From NCBI GenBank assembly GCA_003024985.2, contig PXIH01S0044068.1: a stretch of DNA of 12,471 nucleotides; one strand, written 5' to 3'. Every line of letters begins with the position of its first letter. The stretch's first letter is position 1. Source of the DNA: Euperipatoides rowelli (Eukaryota > Onychophora > Udeonychophora > Euonychophora > Peripatopsidae). The notes beneath the pieces are model-generated. The model made no database searches and was not told the DNA's origin. It saw nothing but the letters and a program-made list of their open reading frames with translations. The position numbers and the translations under genes were made by a program. Below, piece by piece: positions 8,565 to 12,471 of the stretch.

Positions 8565-8612
8565 AGCCCTGCAGGGCTAGTAGAGTGGTGAGCTAACACC
8601 ATTCGGTGCTCA
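8565..8612 (+). mobile_element. 5' fragment of the same SINE family as 2952
   Basis: AGCCCTGCAGGGCTAG at 8565 and the following ~32 bases (through CATTCGGTGCT) align with the head of the SINE at 2951-2998 with one gap. The starting hairpin is kept: AGCCC/GGGCT here, AGTCC/GGACT there. Similarity stops before the B box, so this is truncated or the remainder has diverged beyond recognition. Confidence 0.6.
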
Positions 8613-8660
8613 AATATTATTGAACTGCAATTTGGTGAAAAAGAACAATGCATAACCATG

Positions 8661-8999
8661 AGCTAGACCAATGGTAGTCAACCTGCTCCCTACCGCCCAC
8701 TAGTGGATGAATCAAGCCTTTAATGGTGGGCGGTGGGTTTTTTTTTGTCCCATTGTTACAAATTTTTTTCTTCATATATTGAATACATTGCTAATAACTA
8801 CGCAAATTTGTATCGACGGAAATGAAAAAAATTCATTAAATTTTAATTATTTATGTATAAACAAAGTATAAATAAAAAGATAAATTTACATATTTTTTTG
8901 CAAACCCTCCCCTAAAAATTACTTCACACTTGCGCTAAATTGAGTTACTGCAGCACCGGTGGGCGATACGTTAAAAGGTTGACAACCCCTGAGCTAGAC
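8661..8999. mobile_element. hAT-type MITE, 323 bp, with perfect 8-bp target duplication
   Basis: AGCTAGAC flanks the element exactly at 8661-8668 and 8992-8999, bounding 8669-8991. The right terminus, reverse complemented, is CAGGGGTTGTCAACC, a form well known in hAT (Charlie-like) elements; the left is CAATGGTAGTCAACC. Both ends then run to a CGCCCAC motif (left CCGCCCACTAG, right inverted CGCCCACCGG). The AT-rich interior encodes nothing. It would have moved with a transposase supplied elsewhere. Confidence 0.93.
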
Positions 9000-9054
9000 G
9001 AAAATATAAAACTTTGTTTAAACAAATAGTAACCCAGATTTACAAACATCAGGT

Positions 9055-9102
9055 TTATTTCTTTTCACTGCAACATGATCGTACATTGTCAAAGCAGTAA
9101 TC
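9055..9102 (-). CDS. Candidate terminal exon, minus-strand gene (low confidence)
   Basis: On the reverse strand a good acceptor (TGTTTACTTTCAG) ends at 9103. The zero-phase reading is DYCFDNVRSCCSEKK then a stop, which sets the coordinates given. The reading with one leading base starts ITALTMYDHVAVKRNK, stays open for 27 codons and stops near 9020. That second frame would fit the exon ending at 10158, which leaves two codon bases over. I cannot choose between the frames and recognise neither. AATAAA overlaps the region. Treat it as a prediction from splice-like sequence only. Confidence 0.25.
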   Translation of the reverse strand, partial: DYCFDNVRSCCSEKK

Positions 9103-9256
9103 CTGAAAGTAAACATTGACAACTATTTTACTTTTTAATACAAAGATTTTTAATCATTTAAATGTTATATTAGTACGAGCTAGCTTTAACATAAATATAT
9201 TCTCTCAATTGTTCCACCCTTCCTTGTAAAATGAGGCAGTCCTGATTCAACTAAAA

Positions 9257-9335
9257 TTAGGATGGTAAATTTTTTTTTATGCGTTTAAAATCCACTTGAT
9301 TGAATTCAAACAGAACAGTTGAAAAGTTACCTTCT
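9257..9335 (-). CDS. Alternative candidate terminal exon, minus strand
   Basis: A strong acceptor-like string on the reverse strand (CTAACTTCTTTTCAG) ends at 9336, with a branch-point-like CTAAC. The following frame, after one leading base, starts EGNFSTVLFEFNQVDF and stops after 25 codons at 9257. Its leading base would complete a Lys codon with the two leftover bases of the exon ending at 10158. A GGTAAC donor-like site five bases into it is a complication. No family is recognised. It competes with the exon at 9102, or both are spurious. Confidence 0.25.
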
Positions 9336-9526
9336 CTGAAAAGAAGTTAGAAAATAGAGTTAGTAGCCTATAAAATCACAGAACCAAGTGATCAAATGAA
9401 AAAAAAAATAAGACTAAAAATCAATTTACAACATGCAAAGCAAAATATTAAATATTTAAGTGATAATGGAATGAAATTTCTGAAATACTATTTCATCCAA
9501 TTTTTGTAAAACCATTACTGTATTTA

Positions 9527-9600
9527 GAGTAGGGATTCTCGAACTGTGGTACATGTACTACTAGTGGTACGGTACACTACGTTATTTCAGGTGGTACATA
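9527..9600 (+). mobile_element. Single hAT-type terminus, partner end not found
   Basis: The sequence GATTCTCGAACTGTGGTAC followed by a GTACTACTAGTGGTACG stretch matches the widespread hAT end that reads CAGTGGTTCTCAAACTGTGGTAC, then a palindromic GTACCACTAGTGGTAC-like block. The first few bases have decayed. I searched downstream to the window end for the inverted partner and saw none, so the element is truncated, rearranged or very decayed. The extent to the right is therefore unknown. Confidence 0.6.
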
Positions 9601-10157
9601 GAGATGTAACAAAAATACATATGCAGATATCTAGTGCATTACAAATCAATAATTTTCTCTAGATAAAAAACATGTTATTTGCATTTGGTTATCAATAGCT
9701 CCATATCAATAGGTTCTAATTAATCATTGTGCAGTTATAATTAGTTATGATGTACTTAGTACATTTCTTATTAGATTTTAAATTTTTAAATAAACGATTG
9801 TACTTAAAATTATATAAGAGGTAAATGGCCTATCAAATAAAAGTAAATAATAGATTACATGCAATAATTAATACAATAAACTACGATTTTTTTTGACAAG
9901 ATTATTTATTTTATTCTGTTTGTCCTCTGATCATAAACACATACTTTTGGCTGCACAAAATCCGAATTACAAAATATGAACATGATGGCACATAAATTTT
10001 TAACAGTTTATTAGTATTTTTTATTTTTATTGACAGGCTAAGTTTCATTTTAATAATCAACATAATCTCATGCATAACATGTAATTTATGTGGAGATAGT
10101 TCACCATTATTATTCTGTGGGAAATTGGTTGTTAATTATAGTTAATAATACATTTAC
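9601..10157. other. AT-rich stretch, possible intron or hAT interior
   Basis: No coding match or RNA gene is seen. It lies between the lone hAT-type terminus and the best candidate minus-strand exon, so it may be transposon interior, intron, or both. TAATTA and ATAAA words are frequent. Confidence 0.4.
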
Positions 10158-10293
10158 TTAAAATCATTGCAATTTAACAACCATAAATGACTGAACAATT
10201 CTTCAAGTAAAGTATTAGCAGAATCTTTAAACTTTAAAAAATAATCAAGTTTGTGAGTATCGTAACAAAAGGAAAGTGATTCTTTAAGCATAC
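10158..10293 (-). CDS. Candidate internal exon of an unknown minus-strand gene
   Basis: On the reverse strand a long pyrimidine tract and CTAG acceptor (TTTTTTTCATTTCTAG) end at 10294. The 136-bp segment is open in one frame: two leading bases, then MLKESLSFCYDTHKLDYFLK, a charged stretch, LLEELFSHLWLLN, and two leftover bases before a GTAAAT donor-like site at 10157. The composition, with mixed charged and Leu/Phe-rich helices, looks protein-like. Phase fits the upstream candidate at 10489-10575 (one leftover base) and both downstream terminal candidates. I do not recognise the family. The open frame is about 55 codons, a length that can arise by chance in DNA this AT-rich. Confidence 0.4.
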
Positions 10294-10488
10294 CTAGAAA
10301 TGAAAAAAATGATGAAAGCCTTCAAAAATGTGCAAAGTTCAAAAGAGTACCCAACTGAACAGGTGTATGTATGTTGCAGAATATTTTTTAAACCCCCTAG
10401 CCAGAGTTATGGTAGATGGAGGTATGAATAAACAGCTAAAATTATAAAGCATTCAGACTACTGTGGTATTGAAATCCAAAATAGTCAC

Positions 10489-10575
10489 TCTTTATTAAAG
10501 GGAAAGTCCTAGACATTTCAAAGTAAAAACTGGCATCATTTGTAGGATTATGCTTTACCCATAATTCAAAATAAG
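10489..10575 (-). CDS. Candidate internal exon of the same unknown gene
   Basis: A textbook acceptor on the reverse strand (CTTTATTTCCTACAACAG) ends at 10576. After two leading bases the frame reads YFELWVKHNPTNDASFYFEM, then SRTFPLIK. Possible donors leave one base over at 10489 (GTGACT, best match), 10462 or 10459; all three would complete a Ser codon with the GT that starts the exon at 10293. The frame itself remains open to about residue 43 (through FGFQYHSSLNAL). The donors are weak, which is the main doubt. No known domain is recognised. Confidence 0.37.
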
Positions 10576-11131
10576 CTGTTGTAGGAAATAAAGACTATTT
10601 CAAGTAAACACATGCAATAAAATTACAAATATTTGATTCTACTGAATTAGTAATATTGTATTCAACTAATCTTGCTACTAGGCTATATGTTTAAGGTAAT
10701 TGAACTTTCCAGATGGATGGAACAACAATAAACAGCTGTTTTATATACTTATAGTTAGACAAATTAATTTTATTCAGAAAAGTAATGAAAAGGTTTTTTT
10801 TTTAAAAAAATTCAATCTCCTTTTATACTTTATTACAAAATGATGCTGTGGTTGCCAACAATCTTTTCATGAAAGGTGGCAGCATTTATCAACTGTGTAA
10901 TGCTAATGCTTTAATCAAAAAACCTCTAGTGTTGATACAGTGAAACTGCAATGCTTGGAACGACAATGAATAAATAAATTCAAATAGTTTTACTCTTTAT
11001 TTATTCATTGATTAACATTGGAATTCTATTAAAAATCTGAACTAACAACTTCATTAATAAAATACTTTTAAGTATGAAAAAAGTGGAGGTGCTGTAGCCT
11101 ATATCTCATATATATTCCTGGAAAAAAATAC
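10576..11131. other. Mostly intron-like or intergenic; short minus-strand open patches
   Basis: Several reverse-strand open patches follow acceptor-like strings, such as one after AAGCATTGCAG (10945) reading FHCINTRGFLIKALALH and one starting near 10904 reading ITQLINAATFHEKIVGN. They are 18-25 codons long, partly overlap in different frames and have weak donors. I list them as unresolved, not as genes. Confidence 0.3.
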
Positions 11132-11223
11132 CTTAAATGAAGTTGAATTTTTATTTTAGTATTGTTAAGCATAGTTTTAGTTTGTTTTCCATATTTAACA
11201 AACAAAGAGCTAATAAAATTACC
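11132..11223 (-). CDS. Weak candidate exon, minus strand
   Basis: After the acceptor-like ATTTTTGTTGTCCAACAG (reverse strand, ending 11224) a frame is open for 30 codons, starting GNFISSLFVKYGKQ and ending before an AAG|GTATTT donor-like site at 11131. A competing frame across the same bases is also open, with a Leu-rich sequence containing NLLKIFLLSNRV and LALCLLNMENK, and is part of a 74-codon ORF (11151-11375). The two cannot both be real. Its trailing phase does not fit the candidate exon at 10575, so any link would need another exon. No family is recognised. Confidence 0.2.
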
Positions 11224-11694
11224 CTGTTGGACAACAAAAATATCTTTAATAAATTACTACTAGATATGAAAAAAAAAAAAAATATGGTTAGGGAATTTTC
11301 AATCCTACCAAATTCTGGGAGAAGGGTTGAATTTAAATTTAGGTGATTATTTTTATAGTTTAGTATTATAGACATTTTAAGAAAAAATTGGACATTACGA
11401 ATAGTTCACATGATAGTAAAAAGCTGTAGAGGGAAGTTAAGTTTTGAAAAAGGCAACAAAAATAGTTATTTCTTTAACACAGTTTAACAATGTTTTTATT
11501 TTAACTAGGCTAATATTTTATTATAATTTCAATTATTTGCATAACAGATTTATAATAGTAACAAAGTAATTTATTTGGCAATGAAATCCAAGTTATCGGA
11601 CTAGACTATATAATAAGTCATTTGGCATAAACTATTTATTTCCAGAATGGAGTGTTAGTCTGGTTTAATTCCTGCAATCCTTTCATGGAGTTTA
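11224..11694. other. AT-rich stretch with several acceptor-like strings on the minus strand
   Basis: Reverse-strand acceptor-like strings CTTCCCTCTACAG (ending 11424) and CAACCCTTCTCCCAG (ending 11315) stand out against the AT-rich background. The open reading after each is short or ambiguous in frame. No repeat boundary or RNA gene is seen. Confidence 0.3.
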
Positions 11695-12015
11695 TAGTGG
11701 TGGATCTAGACATTTTTTTTGGGGGGTGGAGGGGGGGGGGGTGGCAAAGTTGACTTCTGACGCCCCCAATTTCTGTGTTTTACCAAACAAAATATTTTGA
11801 TAAGCTTTTTTTTTAAAATTGTATGGACGTTTTGTACTTCAAATGTAAATAATTTAAGCTTTTTTTTTTTTTTTTTTGGTTGTATAACATCTTGATAGCC
11901 CTTATATATACTGTATAATTTTTTTTACTTCAAGGCCCATTTTGCTCCCCCCTCCCTGATGTGATACTCAGGGCATTTGCCTCCTCTTGCCCCCCCCCCC
12001 CTAGATCCGACACTG
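11695..12015. mobile_element. hAT-type MITE with terminal G- and C-runs
   Basis: The left end TAGTGGTGGATCTAG and the reverse-complemented right end CAGTGTCGGATCTAG are near-identical. CATGGAG lies just outside both ends (11684-11690 and 12016-12022), a 7-of-8 match that fits a hAT duplication, although four extra bases sit before the left terminus. Immediately inside are a G-rich tract (11721-11743) and a C-run (ending about 12001), extending the inverted repeat. The interior carries AAAATATTTTGATAAGC followed by a T run (11789-11814), shared with two other MITEs here. No coding capacity. Confidence 0.85.
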
Positions 12016-12099
12016 CATGGAGACAATAGCAAGACACTTTGAAAGGGTTAATCCAGTAGCACATTCAGAACTTTTTCGAGAATCCCTCTTATACTTCTT

Positions 12100-12255
12100 T
12101 CAATAATAATTAAAGGCTATCCTATTTAAACTTTCATAAATTCTATTACACTCAATTTCATCAATGTCTGTAGATTCACCGTATTTAAAAGTTTTTGCCA
12201 CACGATCCCAGATTAATTCTCCTACATCACGTCCTGGTTTTGTTTTATTTATAAG
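12100..12255 (-). CDS. Candidate terminal exon of an unknown minus-strand gene
   Basis: The reverse strand is open for 51 codons between an in-frame TAG (12256-12258), itself a possible acceptor AG, and TGA at 12100. An alternative acceptor is CCAG about 22 bases in. The reading includes KPGRDVGELIWDRVAKTFKY, then GESTDIDEIECNRIYESL and FNYY before the stop. The acidic, well-mixed composition is unlike the Phe/Ile/Lys-rich chance ORFs nearby, which is my main reason to list it. The acceptor's pyrimidine tract is poor. The stop means it does not simply continue into the downstream candidates; a weak donor inside could allow it. No family recognised. A MITE ends 85 bases beyond the stop. Confidence 0.33.
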   Translation of the reverse strand, partial: LINKTKPGRDVGELIWDRVAKTFKYGESTDIDEIECNRIYESLNRIAFNYY

Positions 12256-12471
12256 CTATTTTTTGCAGTGTAAGAAAATTCCTATAGGATGTCACCATTT
12301 TTATATGCGATACAGCTTAATTTCCTGCAAATTTAATCACTTCATTACCACACTCTCTAATTTCTAATAGTGGAGTTGATGTCACGTACATTTAGGAGCT
12401 CGTTGTTACAATGCTTGAGAAAAGCAATATTTTAACTTTGATTTATAGAAAAAGACCCAAGCAATTTGAAT
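12256..12471. other. Edge of window, probable intron or upstream sequence of the 12100 candidate
   Basis: Nothing firm. On the reverse strand the frame is open from the window edge for about 37 codons (includes YCFLKHCNNELLNVRD) with a GTACGT donor-like site inside, but this length is expected by chance at this base composition. Confidence 0.3.

Noticed and set aside
9020-9102. MoaC-like C-terminus suggested by the words ALTMYD
   Set aside because: Only six residues resemble the family; the following residues do not, so it is treated as coincidence.
12164-12367. Plus-strand ORF of 67 codons
   Set aside because: It is antisense to the more protein-like minus-strand reading and has no recognisable motif.

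Overview
This looks like a transposon-rich, AT-rich, non-coding stretch of an animal nuclear genome, probably an invertebrate. The reasons are hAT-type miniature elements with 8-bp target duplications, tRNA-derived SINEs with RNA polymerase III A and B boxes, decayed non-LTR retrotransposons, splice-like signals and the absence of long ORFs. There is no bacterial-style operon, rRNA, intact tRNA gene or CRISPR array. I cannot name the species. Nearly all long ORFs are chance products or parts of repeats.

Layout. Positions 385-1000 hold three degenerate ~100-118-bp tandem units, the middle one split by a hAT-type MITE (559-831). An element with 86-bp inverted repeats follows (1000-1499); it carries a short reverse-strand ORF that looks like a signal peptide. 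A decayed hAT-like region rich in CTTGGTCTTG words lies at 1785-2430. A dead LINE reverse transcriptase occupies 2655-4160 and is interrupted by a SINE (2952-3148) with a perfect 11-bp duplication. A reverse-strand SINE relic (4440-4560), a second, very decayed reverse-transcriptase relic (5141-5375) and a ~157-bp degenerate duplication (5947-6190) come next.

From 7000 there is a hAT-type MITE (7009-7386), a full-length SINE with a perfect 10-bp duplication (7562-7944), a reverse-strand tRNA-like SINE (8100-8270), a 5' fragment of the SINE family seen at 2952 (8565-8612), and a hAT MITE with a perfect 8-bp duplication (8669-8991). A lone hAT-type terminus sits at 9527, and a G-tract/C-tract MITE lies at 11695-12015.

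Host gene. The only hint of one is on the minus strand between about 9.0 and 12.3 kb. Several short open stretches there follow good polypyrimidine-AG acceptors and some have compatible phases. These exons are predictions from sequence alone; I do not recognise the product, and chance or transposon origin is not excluded.
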